Below, piece by piece: positions 1-7,526 of a stretch of DNA of 64,000 nt; within the stretch, counting starts at the first letter, position 1; each line of letters begins with the position of its first letter. The notes beneath the pieces are model-generated. The model had not been told where the DNA came from, did no database searches, and saw only the letters and a list, made by a program, of their open reading frames with translations. Source of the stretch: Cellulomonas sp. WB94 (GTDB lineage Bacteria > Actinomycetota > Actinomycetes > Actinomycetales > Cellulomonadaceae); contig NZ_QEES01000002.1 in assembly GCF_003115775.1 (NCBI RefSeq), positions 1,426,001-1,490,000 of the forward strand, read 5' to 3'. The translations under genes were made by a program, and so were the position numbers.

Positions 1-697
1 CGAGGTCTGTGCCTTCGTCGGCCGCCACGTCGGGCAGGGTGATGGCGATCTGTCCCTGCAAGAAGGGCGCAAAGACCTCGTCCGGTGTCGCCGGCTCAAG
101 CGTGACGACCGTGTCGCCGTCTTCCCAAGGTCCTGGAGCCGCGCGCCACGTCACGTCTCGACCGTCGGTGAACGCAAACAGCTGCCGAAGTCCCCACCAC
201 GCGAAGTGCACACCTCGATGCTTATCCGTGTTCGAGAGCCCAGCCAGCCGGCGCAAAGACGCGCCCAGCGCTTGCTGCGTACCAGCGTCGCGCTCGTCGC
301 CCGGGTCGGTCTCGTGACGCTCGGCCCAGTAACCGGACGGCTGAGCGAAACTCTGCACCGCCAGACCGAGGGTGCGTGCGTGCGCAGCGACAGCAACGTC
401 GACGTCCTTCCGTGCCGCCAGGCGTTCTGCGCGCTGCTCGAAATGGGCGAGAGAGTCGGACGTGGGGAGCGCGAGGACGCGTACTTCAGCATCCGTCAGG
501 TCACGACCAACAGCCTTCTCCACGCACCCCACGAAGCTCGTGTCGAGGGCGGAGCGCAGATTGTGAACAGCATCCCCAACAACGGCCGCCAACTCAGGTG
601 GGGGCGGGGACTTCACCCGCAACCGAAGACCAAGGCCGCCAGTCACGGCAACCTGCTCGAGTTCGCAAGGCTCCGAATCGAGGAAAGTGCGAACTAG
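1..697 (-). pseudogene. Fragment of an 'HNLRSALD/DKHR' family protein, interrupted by an IS, runs off the left edge
   Basis: An open minus-strand frame runs from the IS1380 junction at 697 to the window edge without a stop. It reads FLDSEPCELEQV, then PPPELAAVVGDAVHNLRSALD and, further on, RLAGLSNTDKHR. GDxxHNLRSALD followed by LSNxDKHR is typical of a widespread helical family of unknown function. The 5' end of the gene is displaced: removing the IS1380 element and one CTAG duplication, then the IS256 block and one AAGCTTGAG duplication, joins this frame to the codons at 2371-2419 and 5250-5282 with no frame break. The 3' end lies outside the window. The protein is almost certainly non-functional here. 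The plus-strand frames over this stretch look like shadows. Confidence 0.7.
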
Positions 698-2370
698 CCT
701 CGAGATTTCACCCCGGTGGCGTGCCGTGGACGTGAAAAGTGCTCCTGACCTGGGATGATGTGGATTGTCGAGGTCCAGATCAGCCAGTTCGAGGAGCACC
801 TTCCAGGTGAAGAAGGTTACCGGGTTCTATCCCCGTCCCCGCGTCGACACGAAGACCAGCACAGCAGTCGGTCAGGCTGGCGGGGTGCTGCTGACCGGCA
901 CGGTGCGCGCCTCGGGCCTGGACGCGGCGTTGAGCGAGGCGTTGTCGCGATGGCGGTCGCCGTTCGCGGTGCACGACCCGGCCAAGGTCCTGGTGGACCT
1001 GGCGCTGACGTTGGCTCTGGGCGGGGACACCTGCTCGGATCTGGCCGTCGTGCGGGCCGAGCCGGCTCTGTTCGGGCCGGTCGCCTCCGATCCGACCGCC
1101 TCGCGCGTGATCGCGGCGTTGGCCAAGGACGTGACGCGGGTGCTGCCCGCGATCGCCCGGGCCCGCGCGGCCGCCCGGGCCCGGGTCTGGAAGCTCGCCG
1201 GGGTGAACGCACCCGACCACGACGCCAGCGCATCGAGCCCGCTGGTGATCGACGTGGACGCGACGTTGGTGACCGCGCACTCGGACAAGGAGCAAGCTCG
1301 CGCGACGTTCAAGCGGGGGTATGGGTTTCACCCGTTGTGCGCGTTCGTCGACCACGGTCCGGCCGGCACCGGTGAACCCCTGACGATCAAGCTGCGTCCC
1401 GGCAACGCCGGGTCGAACACCGCCGCCGATCACATCGAGGTGCTGCGCGCCGCCCTCGCCCAGCTGCCAGGGCACCGGCCCGGGACCCGTCCCGGGCGCA
1501 AGGTCCTGGTCCGGATCGACGGAGCCGGATCGACCCACAAGGTCATCGAGTGGATCACCGGGCAGCGACTGTCGTACTCGGTCGGCTTCACCCTGCCGGA
1601 CAACACCCCCGACCTGCTGAAGCTGATCCCGGCCAAGGTGTGGGCCCCGGCGTTGGACGCCCACGACGCCGTGCGCGACGGGGCGTGGGTCGCCGAGATC
1701 ACGCACCTGATGGACCTGACCGGCTGGCCGCCCGGGATGCGGGTCATCGTGCGCAAGGAACGACCCCACCCCGGCGCACAGCTGCGGTTCGAGGACGTCG
1801 ACGGCATGCGGATCACCGCCTTCGCGACCAACACAACCCGCGGCCAGCTCGCCGATCTGGAGCTACGCCACCGCCGCCGGGCACGCTGCGAGGACCGCAT
1901 CCGCCTGGCCAAGGACACCGGCCTGGGGAACCTGCCCCTGGCCTCCTTCGCCGCCAACCGGATCTGGTGCGCAGTGGTGGCCATGGCCGCCGAGATCACC
2001 GCCTGGATGCAACTGCTCGCCCTGCACGACCACGACGCCCGCCGCTGGGAACCCAAGAAGCTCCGCTACCGGCTCTTCACCATCCCCGCCACCGTGGCCC
2101 GCACCGGCCGGCGCGTCGTGCTGCACCTATCCACCCGATCGCCCTTCACCCCACTCGCCCTGAACGGCCTCGCCAGGCTCGGCGCCCTCGCGCCCGGCTG
2201 ACCCCGGCGCCCCCGTCCCGACGACCCCGAGCACGACACCCGGCCAGTGGAACCGGCGCCCACCCGCACGACAGCGGGCCCTGCGTCACATCCTCAGACC
2301 AAAATCGCCCTCGAACGCGAACACCGAGCCGCGCACAACCCGCACGACCGGGCCCGATGAAAGATCGAGG
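698..2370 (+). mobile_element. IS1380-family insertion sequence
   Basis: The element has imperfect terminal inverted repeats (left end CCTCGAGATTTCA, complement of the right end CCTCGATCTTTCA). It is flanked by a 4-bp direct repeat CTAG at 694-697 and 2371-2374. It is 1673 bp and carries one intact transposase. Size, repeat style and a 4-bp duplication all fit IS1380. It sits inside the broken HNLRSALD gene, in opposite orientation to it. Clean ends and an intact transposase suggest a fairly recent insertion. Confidence 0.85.
807..2201 (+). CDS. IS1380 family transposase
   Basis: This is the DDE transposase of the surrounding element, 464 residues from a GTG at 807 (GAGGAG lies about ten bases upstream; an upstream ATG at 765 would add 14 unlikely residues). 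The N-terminus KKVTGFYPRPRVD, the first acidic motif LVIDVDATLVTAHSDKEQ, the second VLVRIDGAGSTHKVIEWI and the C-terminal CEDRIRLAKDTGLGNLP with a conserved E match the IS1380 pattern of a split RNase H-like catalytic core. Length is usual for the family and there is no frameshift, so it may be active. Its role is excision and re-insertion of the element by acting on its terminal repeats. Confidence 0.92.
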   Translation: MKKVTGFYPRPRVDTKTSTAVGQAGGVLLTGTVRASGLDAALSEALSRWRSPFAVHDPAKVLVDLALTLALGGDTCSDLAVVRAEPALFGPVASDPTASRVIAALAKDVTRVLPAIARARAAARARVWKLAGVNAPDHDASASSPLVIDVDATLVTAHSDKEQARATFKRGYGFHPLCAFVDHGPAGTGEPLTIKLRPGNAGSNTAADHIEVLRAALAQLPGHRPGTRPGRKVLVRIDGAGSTHKVIEWITGQRLSYSVGFTLPDNTPDLLKLIPAKVWAPALDAHDAVRDGAWVAEITHLMDLTGWPPGMRVIVRKERPHPGAQLRFEDVDGMRITAFATNTTRGQLADLELRHRRRARCEDRIRLAKDTGLGNLPLASFAANRIWCAVVAMAAEITAWMQLLALHDHDARRWEPKKLRYRLFTIPATVARTGRRVVLHLSTRSPFTPLALNGLARLGALAPG

Positions 2371-2419
2371 CTAGTGCTTCCAAGTCTTCGATGTGCGATC
2401 GCGCTCGAGTAAGCTTGAG
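2371..2419 (-). pseudogene. Middle piece of the interrupted HNLRSALD-family gene
   Basis: This short stretch between the two IS elements reads on the minus strand as codons for KLTRARSHIEDLEAL, in the same frame as the fragment at 1-697 once the elements are removed. It is bounded by the CTAG duplication (2371-2374) of the IS1380 insertion and by the AAGCTTGAG duplication (2411-2419) of the IS256 insertion. It holds no promoter or other gene that I can see. Confidence 0.65.
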
Positions 2420-2475
2420 GGTGACGTCCCGCTGAGTGGTGGAGTTTCTCGACACCGTGCGGGTCAGTGCTCAGA

Positions 2476-3045
2476 TCATGCCGTGAGGAGTTCGGTGTGG
2501 TCCACCTCCTGGGTCGTCAGGGTCATGGTGGCGAGTTGGGCCATGGAGTTCTCGGATAGGTAGCGGCGGTCGGTGGCGGCCCATTCGTCGTGGGCCTCGA
2601 CCAGGACGGCGCCGGCCAGGCGCAGCAGGGCGGCGGGGTTGGGGAAGACCCCCACGACGTCGGTGCGGCGTTTGACCTCCTTGTTCAGTCGTTCCAGGGG
2701 GTTGGTCGACCAGATCTTCTTCCAGTGGCTGGCGGGGAACGCGGTGAAGGCGAGCAGGTCCTCGCGGGCGTCGGTGAGCATGTGCCCGACCTTCGGGTGG
2801 GAGCGGGTCAGCATGGTCGCGATGACTTCGAACTGCTCGGCGACGTGGGCGGCGTCGGGTTGGGCGAAGATCGTGCGGATCGCGGCGGCGACCATCTCGG
2901 CGTTCGTCTTGGACACCGCGTCGAGGACGTTGCGGGTGAAGTGGACCCGGCAGCGTTGCCAGGACGAGCCGAGCAGGACCGAGGCGATCGCGGTCTTCAG
3001 GCCCTCGTGGGCGTCGGAGATGACCAGCGCCACACCGCCCAGCCC
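2476..3045 (-). pseudogene. 3' half of the disrupted outer IS256 transposase
   Basis: This encodes the C-terminal part of the transposase, from LGGVALVISDAHEGLK to the end, and is identical in protein sequence to the same part of the intact copy. It keeps the second catalytic Asp (ISDAHEG) and the Glu motif WSTNPLERLNKEVKRR, but its N-terminal half lies 1.4 kb away at 4457-5127. Translation would only restart inside the inner element's end, so no functional enzyme is expected. Confidence 0.85.
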
Positions 3046-3101
3046 GGTGACGTCCCGCTGAGTGGTGGAGTTTCTCGACACCGTGCGGGTCAGTGCTCAG
3101 A

Positions 3102-4334
3102 TCATGCCGTGAGGAGTTCGGTGTGGTCCACCTCCTGGGTCGTCAGGGTCATGGTGGCGAGTTGGGCCATGGAGTTCTCGGATAGGTAGCGGCGGTCGGT
3201 GGCGGCCCATTCGTCGTGGGCCTCGACCAGGACGGCGCCGGCCAGGCGCAGCAGGGCGGCGGGGTTGGGGAAGACCCCCACGACGTCGGTGCGGCGTTTG
3301 ACCTCCTTGTTCAGTCGTTCCAGGGGGTTGGTCGACCAGATCTTCTTCCAGTGGCTGGCGGGGAACGCGGTGAAGGCGAGCAGGTCCTCGCGGGCGTCGG
3401 TGAGCATGTGCCCGACCTTCGGGTGGGAGCGGGTCAGCATGGTCGCGATGACTTCGAACTGCTCGGCGACGTGGGCGGCGTCGGGTTGGGCGAAGATCGT
3501 GCGGATCGCGGCGGCGACCATCTCGGCGTTCGTCTTGGACACCGCGTCGAGGACGTTGCGGGTGAAGTGGACCCGGCAGCGTTGCCAGGACGAGCCGAGC
3601 AGGACCGAGGCGATCGCGGTCTTCAGGCCCTCGTGGGCGTCGGAGATGACCAGCGCCACACCGCCCAGCCCGCGGGCCTTGAGCGAGCGCAGGAAGCTGG
3701 TCCAGAAGGCGCCGTTCTCGGAGTCTCCGACGTCGAAGCCGAGGACCTCACGGTGCCCGTCGGCGCGGACCCCGGTGGCGATGACCACGGCCTGGGACAC
3801 CACCCGGCGCCCGACCCTGGCCTTGCAGTACGTCGCGTCCAGGAACACGTAGGGGAACCCCGCGTCGGCCAGGGACCGGTCACGGAACGCCGAGACCTCC
3901 TCGTCCAGGCCCGCGCAGATCCGGGAGACCTCACTCTTGGAGATCCCGGTGTCGGCCCCCAGGGCCCTGACCAGGTCGTCGACCTTCCTGGTGCTGACCC
4001 CGTGCAGGTAGGCCTCCATCACGACCGCGAACAGTGCCTGGTCGACCCGGCGGCGCCGCTCGAGCAAGGACGGGAAGAACGACCCGGTGCGCAGCTTGGG
4101 GATCCGCAGGTCCAGGTCCCCGGCCGTGGTCGTCAACACCCGGTCCCGCGACCCGTTGCGCAACGCCGTGCGGGCCTGCGTGCGCTGCCAGGGGCCGGCG
4201 CCGATCACCGCGGTCGCCTCGGCGTCGATCAGCTCTTGATACAGGTGCTCGGTCGCGGTCCGGATCCGGTCGCTGACGTCGGTGTCCTTCAATGCGGCGA
4301 GCAGGTCGAGCAGGGCAGACTGGTCCATAGCCAT
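3102..4334 (-). CDS. IS256 family transposase (intact copy)
   Basis: A 410-residue mutator-type DDE transposase. Visible motifs are VFLDATYCKAR (first Asp), LVISDAHEGLK (second Asp) and WSTNPLERLNKEVKRR (Glu, with the K/R-rich helix typical of IS256). The N-terminal 'RNGSRDRVLTTTAGDLDLRIPKLRTGSF' region (in pieces RNGSRDR and IPKLRTGSFFPS) is the family's usual DNA-binding part. The start ATG at 4334 follows a GGAAGGA ribosome-binding site and lies inside an inverted repeat (see 4330-4392). It is full length and in frame, and is probably what mobilised the nested pair. Confidence 0.95.
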   Translation of the reverse strand: MAMDQSALLDLLAALKDTDVSDRIRTATEHLYQELIDAEATAVIGAGPWQRTQARTALRNGSRDRVLTTTAGDLDLRIPKLRTGSFFPSLLERRRRVDQALFAVVMEAYLHGVSTRKVDDLVRALGADTGISKSEVSRICAGLDEEVSAFRDRSLADAGFPYVFLDATYCKARVGRRVVSQAVVIATGVRADGHREVLGFDVGDSENGAFWTSFLRSLKARGLGGVALVISDAHEGLKTAIASVLLGSSWQRCRVHFTRNVLDAVSKTNAEMVAAAIRTIFAQPDAAHVAEQFEVIATMLTRSHPKVGHMLTDAREDLLAFTAFPASHWKKIWSTNPLERLNKEVKRRTDVVGVFPNPAALLRLAGAVLVEAHDEWAATDRRYLSENSMAQLATMTLTTQEVDHTELLTA

Positions 4335-4392
4335 CGTGCGATGTCCTTCCGTGAGTTCCCTAGTCCGGTCTCACCGACCATCGCACGATGGC
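4330..4392 (-). promoter_or_regulatory. Inverted repeat that encloses the transposase ribosome-binding site and start codon
   Basis: The arms GCCATCGTGCGATG (4330-4343) and CATCGCACGATGGC (4379-4392) are perfectly complementary over 14 bp. The ATG of the transposase lies within the first arm and GGAAGGA just beyond it in the loop. A transcript entering from outside the IS would fold and hide the start, whereas one starting inside the loop would not. That is inference from the layout; such protection from impinging transcription is known for several IS families. The outer copy has the same structure at 5123-5185. Confidence 0.55.
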
Positions 4393-4456
4393 CTTCTCCG
4401 TCGTGGTCACCACGACGAAGAAGATCGAGAACTACACCACCTCACGGGACGCCACC

Positions 4457-5127
4457 GCCCAGCCGCGGGCCTTGAGCGAGCGCAGGAAGCTGGTCCAGAA
4501 GGCGCCGTTCTCGGAGTCTCCGACGTCGAAGCCGAGGACCTCACGGTGCCCGTCGGCGCGGACCCCGGTGGCGATGACCACGGCCTGGGACACCACCCGG
4601 CGCCCGACCCTGGCCTTGCAGTACGTCGCGTCCAGGAACACGTAGGGGAACCCCGCGTCGGCCAGGGACCGGTCACGGAACGCCGAGACCTCCTCGTCCA
4701 AGCCCGCGCAGATCCGGGAGACCTCACTCTTGGAGATCCCGGTGTCGGCCCCCAGGGCCCTGACCAGGTCGTCGACCTTCCTGGTGCTGACCCCGTGCAG
4801 GTAGGCCTCCATCACGACCGCGAACAGTGCCTGGTCGACCCGGCGGCGCCGCTCGAGCAAGGACGGGAAGAACGACCCGGTGCGCAGCTTGGGGATCCGC
4901 AGGTCCAGGTCCCCGGCCGTGGTCGTCAACACCCGGTCCCGCGACCCGTTGCGCAACGCCGTGCGGGCCTGCGTGCGCTGCCAGGGGCCGGCGCCGATCA
5001 CCGCGGTCGCCTCGGCGTCGATCAGCTCTTGATACAGGTGCTCGGTCGCGGTCCGGATCCGGTCGCTGACGTCGGTGTCCTTCAATGCGGCGAGCAGGTC
5101 GAGCAGGGCAGACTGGTCCATAGCCAT
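4457..5127 (-). pseudogene. 5' half of the disrupted outer IS256 transposase
   Basis: This encodes the N-terminal 220 or so residues (MAMDQSALLDLLAALK to SFLRSLKARG) and then runs into the end of the inner element as an unrelated tail. It retains the first catalytic Asp but not the second Asp or the Glu. The nucleotide sequence matches the intact copy apart from an occasional base (for example near 4701), which points to a very recent duplication. Confidence 0.85.
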
Positions 5128-5249
5128 CGTGCGATGTCCTTCCGTGAGTTCCCTAGTCCGGTCTCACCGACCATCGCACGATGGCCTTCTCCGTCGTGGT
5201 CACCACGACGAAGAAGATCGAGAACTACACCACCTCACGGGACGCCACC

Positions 5250-5282
5250 AAGCTTGAGGACCCAGGGATCCGGTCGGGGCAC
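5250..5282 (-). pseudogene. Presumed start of the interrupted HNLRSALD-family gene
   Basis: A GTG at 5282 opens a minus-strand frame that reads PRPDPWVLKL up to the AAGCTTGAG target duplication and continues in frame into 2419-2371 and then 697-1. No strong ribosome-binding site precedes the GTG, so the exact start is uncertain. Position and frame make this the natural 5' end of the gene that both insertion sequences destroyed. Confidence 0.5.
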
Positions 5283-5516
5283 CGGGGCGCGAACCACGAC
5301 TCGAGGGTAGCGGCTGGCTGCGCTCGTTCTAGGAAGATGCGTCAAGCACTCCAGCCGTCGAGGGCTGTCATGCTGGCGGCCACGCCGAGCGCAATTCCTC
5401 GTGCGGAACGTCTAGGGCACGTGGTCGGCCTCGCCGATCACTCCTCCGCTCAGCGGGGCGCTCTCTAGCCCGATTTCGAGCTCAGCTCAGGGGTCGGAGG
5501 CAGGCGGCAAGTGCTC

Positions 5517-5933
5517 CTACTCAGACTGCTTGCTGCCGAGGTCGAACCGCAGTTCTCGCAGGGTCTTGCCGGAGCGCTGATGTGTCCAGTTCGCCCACCC
5601 GTCGATCTGCGATCCCACAAGCCGCGACAGCGCCGCGGAAGGAGCCTGGTAGAGAGTCCCCTCGGACAGGATCCACCCGGACTCCACCACCTTGGCCTCA
5701 AACCGGTCGCCCTTGCGCGGGCGCTCGTGGAAGATGACATCGCCGTCATGGACGAGGCCGGCTGCCATGAGGGGTAGCAGTCTGCCAACCACGACGGGCT
5801 TGAGACGTGGCCTAGCCCTCCCGGTGTGGTCGATGAGTAGCAGACGGCGGAGGACGTCGTTCGGTTGCTCGAAGCCCTTGGCGTGCTTCTCTAGCTCCGC
5901 GTAAACCTCGTCGTCGATCTCGATGCGCCTCAT
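5517..5933 (-). CDS. RAMA-domain protein with a SeqA-like N-terminus
   Basis: A 138-residue protein. Residues 1 to about 35 (MRRIEIDDEVYAELEKHAK, then NDVLRRLL) look like a ribbon-helix-helix or SeqA N-terminal dimerisation segment. Residues about 50-135 match the RAMA domain pattern: LPLMAAGLVHDGDVIF, FEAKVVESGWILSEGTLY, QAPSAALSRLVGSQIDGWANW, and a final LRELR. RAMA (restriction enzyme and adenine methylase associated) domains occur fused to or beside DNA methylases and in defence islands, and are predicted to read modified DNA. No methylase lies next to it here. It is transcribed towards the broken HNLRSALD gene, 235 bp away. The molecular role is inferred from the domain only. Confidence 0.8.
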   Translation of the reverse strand: MRRIEIDDEVYAELEKHAKGFEQPNDVLRRLLLIDHTGRARPRLKPVVVGRLLPLMAAGLVHDGDVIFHERPRKGDRFEAKVVESGWILSEGTLYQAPSAALSRLVGSQIDGWANWTHQRSGKTLRELRFDLGSKQSE

Positions 5934-6495
5934 GTCGGCAACCCCGCTCTCTGCTCTTCTATCTGGTCCAGTCTGGCAGATCTCAGATTACGCAGAGGAC
6001 GCGTCTCCTGGCAAGCGCCCACGCCGGGCGGTCAACCCGAGATCGGGCCACGGCGACCAGCGAAAGCACCAGCGCTCGCGCAGGCCGATAGAGGGCCTGG
6101 GAGGACACACCCGCGACGCCACCACCAGGTCGTCCGTGACCTCCGGCCGTCCCCATCCGCGCAGGGAGGAGATCGTCAACCTGTCGGAGTGGACGTCGGG
6201 CACCCGAGAGCGGCGCAGTCGACAGCGCACGCAGTCGGCCGCACTCGCTGCATTCAGGGCTTGTTCGTCGATTGCGACCCGCAGATGTTCGACGCGACGG
6301 CGCCTTGAAAGCGATACGCAGCGTAAAGGAATTCCGGGGCTCGCACGTCGGCCAGAGGAAGCCCGCACTGACGCTCACGTGTTGAACTGTGACGTGCATC
6401 GTTCCGGGGTCTATCGCCACCGACGCCCATTACAGGCGCAGCGGGATGGCACGGGTGCGATGGAGTCTAGCTCCGAGCCTGTTAGCGTCGCTGTC
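5934..6495. other. Intergenic stretch between divergent genes, no gene seen
   Basis: About 560 bp separate the RAMA gene (-) and the DUF4062-like gene (+). Frames here are open by GC bias but read as low-complexity Arg/Ser/Pro protein on both strands, with no recognisable motif. Promoters for both neighbours should lie here; I could not identify convincing -35/-10 boxes. Confidence 0.4.
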
Positions 6496-7347
6496 ATGAC
6501 ATTCACGGCATTGGTGGTTCGAGTGTTGATCGCGTCGCCCGGCGATGTCGCTCTTGAGCGAGAGGTGATCTCAGAGACGATCGATGACTGGAACGCGGCA
6601 CGAGCGGTGGCAAGCGAAGTCGTGTTGATGCCCATCCGTTGGGAGACCCACGTAGTGCCAGAACTCGGCGTCGACGCGCAGATGGTCGTAAACACGCAGA
6701 TTGGCGACGGCAGCGACATCGTGATCGCTGTCTTCAGTTCGCGCGTCGGAACTGCGACGCCGCGAGCCGTGTCGGGAACGGTCGAGGAGGTCGATCGGGC
6801 GGTAGCGGACGGCCGAACCGTCCACGTCTGGTTCTCTCGCGCCCCCATCCCACACGACGCCGACCTCGAGCAAGTCGCAAAGGTTCGCGAGCTACCGCAA
6901 AGGTGGACGGGCCTGTTTGGTCACTACGCCGACCTAGCAGATCTGCGGTACCAGGTGAGACGCGCACTGGACCGGGACGTCGACAAGCTCGCCGCGGCCG
7001 ACAAGGTCGACCTCGTGCGCGTGTTCGAGGAAGGACTCAATGTGCGTCCTGCGCCAGCACCCGGCGCGAGACTACGTGCATCAGCAGCACGCGTGGCTGG
7101 TGGGGAGTACGTCATTGAAGTCGCGAATAGCGGCGTGGCGCCCGCCGAGGACCTGTCAGTCGTCCTGGTCGGTCAGAGCGGCGGAGAGCTCGCGCTCAAT
7201 GGCCCTCAGCACTTCGATCTGCTTGACGGGTCATCCGCGACGTGGCACGTATGGCTCAGCCTGGCCGACTCCATACCCGCCACGGTCAGGATGACCTGGC
7301 TCGAAGCGGGTTTCGCCCGATCGCTCGAGCAGACGGTGTCGACATAG
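6496..7347 (+). CDS. DUF4062-like protein with a C-terminal beta-sandwich-like segment
   Basis: The ATG at 6496 is preferred because the DUF4062-like domain begins directly after it (MTFTALVVRVLIASPGDV); the longer frame upstream is compositionally unlike protein. Residues 1 to about 130 follow the DUF4062 plan: SPGDVALEREV, IRWETHVVPELGVDAQ, DIVIAVFSSRVGTATP, SGTVEEVDRAVADGR. This alpha/beta fold, distantly like nucleoside deoxyribosyltransferases and TIR domains, is often found at the N-terminus of NTPase or effector proteins in defence islands. Residues from about 185 (YVIEVANSGVAPAEDLSVVL) look like a CARDB-type beta sandwich. There is no NTPase domain. Total 283 residues. The function is unknown; a sensor or effector role is only a guess. 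Confidence 0.72.
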   Translation: MTFTALVVRVLIASPGDVALEREVISETIDDWNAARAVASEVVLMPIRWETHVVPELGVDAQMVVNTQIGDGSDIVIAVFSSRVGTATPRAVSGTVEEVDRAVADGRTVHVWFSRAPIPHDADLEQVAKVRELPQRWTGLFGHYADLADLRYQVRRALDRDVDKLAAADKVDLVRVFEEGLNVRPAPAPGARLRASAARVAGGEYVIEVANSGVAPAEDLSVVLVGQSGGELALNGPQHFDLLDGSSATWHVWLSLADSIPATVRMTWLEAGFARSLEQTVST

Positions 7348-7526
7348 TCGCATCGGCCCCTCGAGACGAGGGTGCCGGGATAGCGCTCGTCCAGAGGCCA
7401 TGCAGTTTCGCGCGGTGCTCCGCACGCTTCACCACAGCTCCAGGCGGCGGGCGGGCGTCAAGACCCGCGATGCTGGCCATGCGCTGCGGACTGCGGACGG
7501 ATCACGCCTGCGCCCAAGGCGCAGCG

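Larger units (their letters stand above)
3046..4456 (-). mobile_element. Inner, intact IS256-family element
   Basis: A 1411-bp copy with the same terminal repeats as the outer element and a complete transposase. It is inserted in the transposase gene of the outer copy. The target GCCCAGCC is repeated on both sides (ending at 3044/3045 and starting at 4457), with a one-base discrepancy at the junction: the right-hand half lacks one C/G compared with the intact gene. Confidence 0.88.
2420..5249 (-). mobile_element. Outer IS256-family element, itself split by a second copy
   Basis: The left end GGTGACGTCCCG and the complement of the right end GGTGGCGTCCCG form terminal inverted repeats. A 9-bp direct repeat AAGCTTGAG flanks the block (2411-2419 and 5250-5258). 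Removing the inner element (3046-4456) leaves about 1411 bp, the same length as the inner copy. The outer copy is therefore one complete IS with an almost identical sibling inserted into its transposase gene. Confidence 0.85.

Noticed and set aside
9-697. Plus-strand frames near the left edge (for example 206-697)
   Set aside because: They read as low-complexity shadows of a convincing minus-strand frame with HNLRSALD and DKHR motifs.
5983-6420. Minus-strand gene between the RAMA and DUF4062-like genes
   Set aside because: Two competing minus frames and one plus frame are open; all are Arg/Ala/Ser-rich with no motif, as expected of GC-driven open frames.
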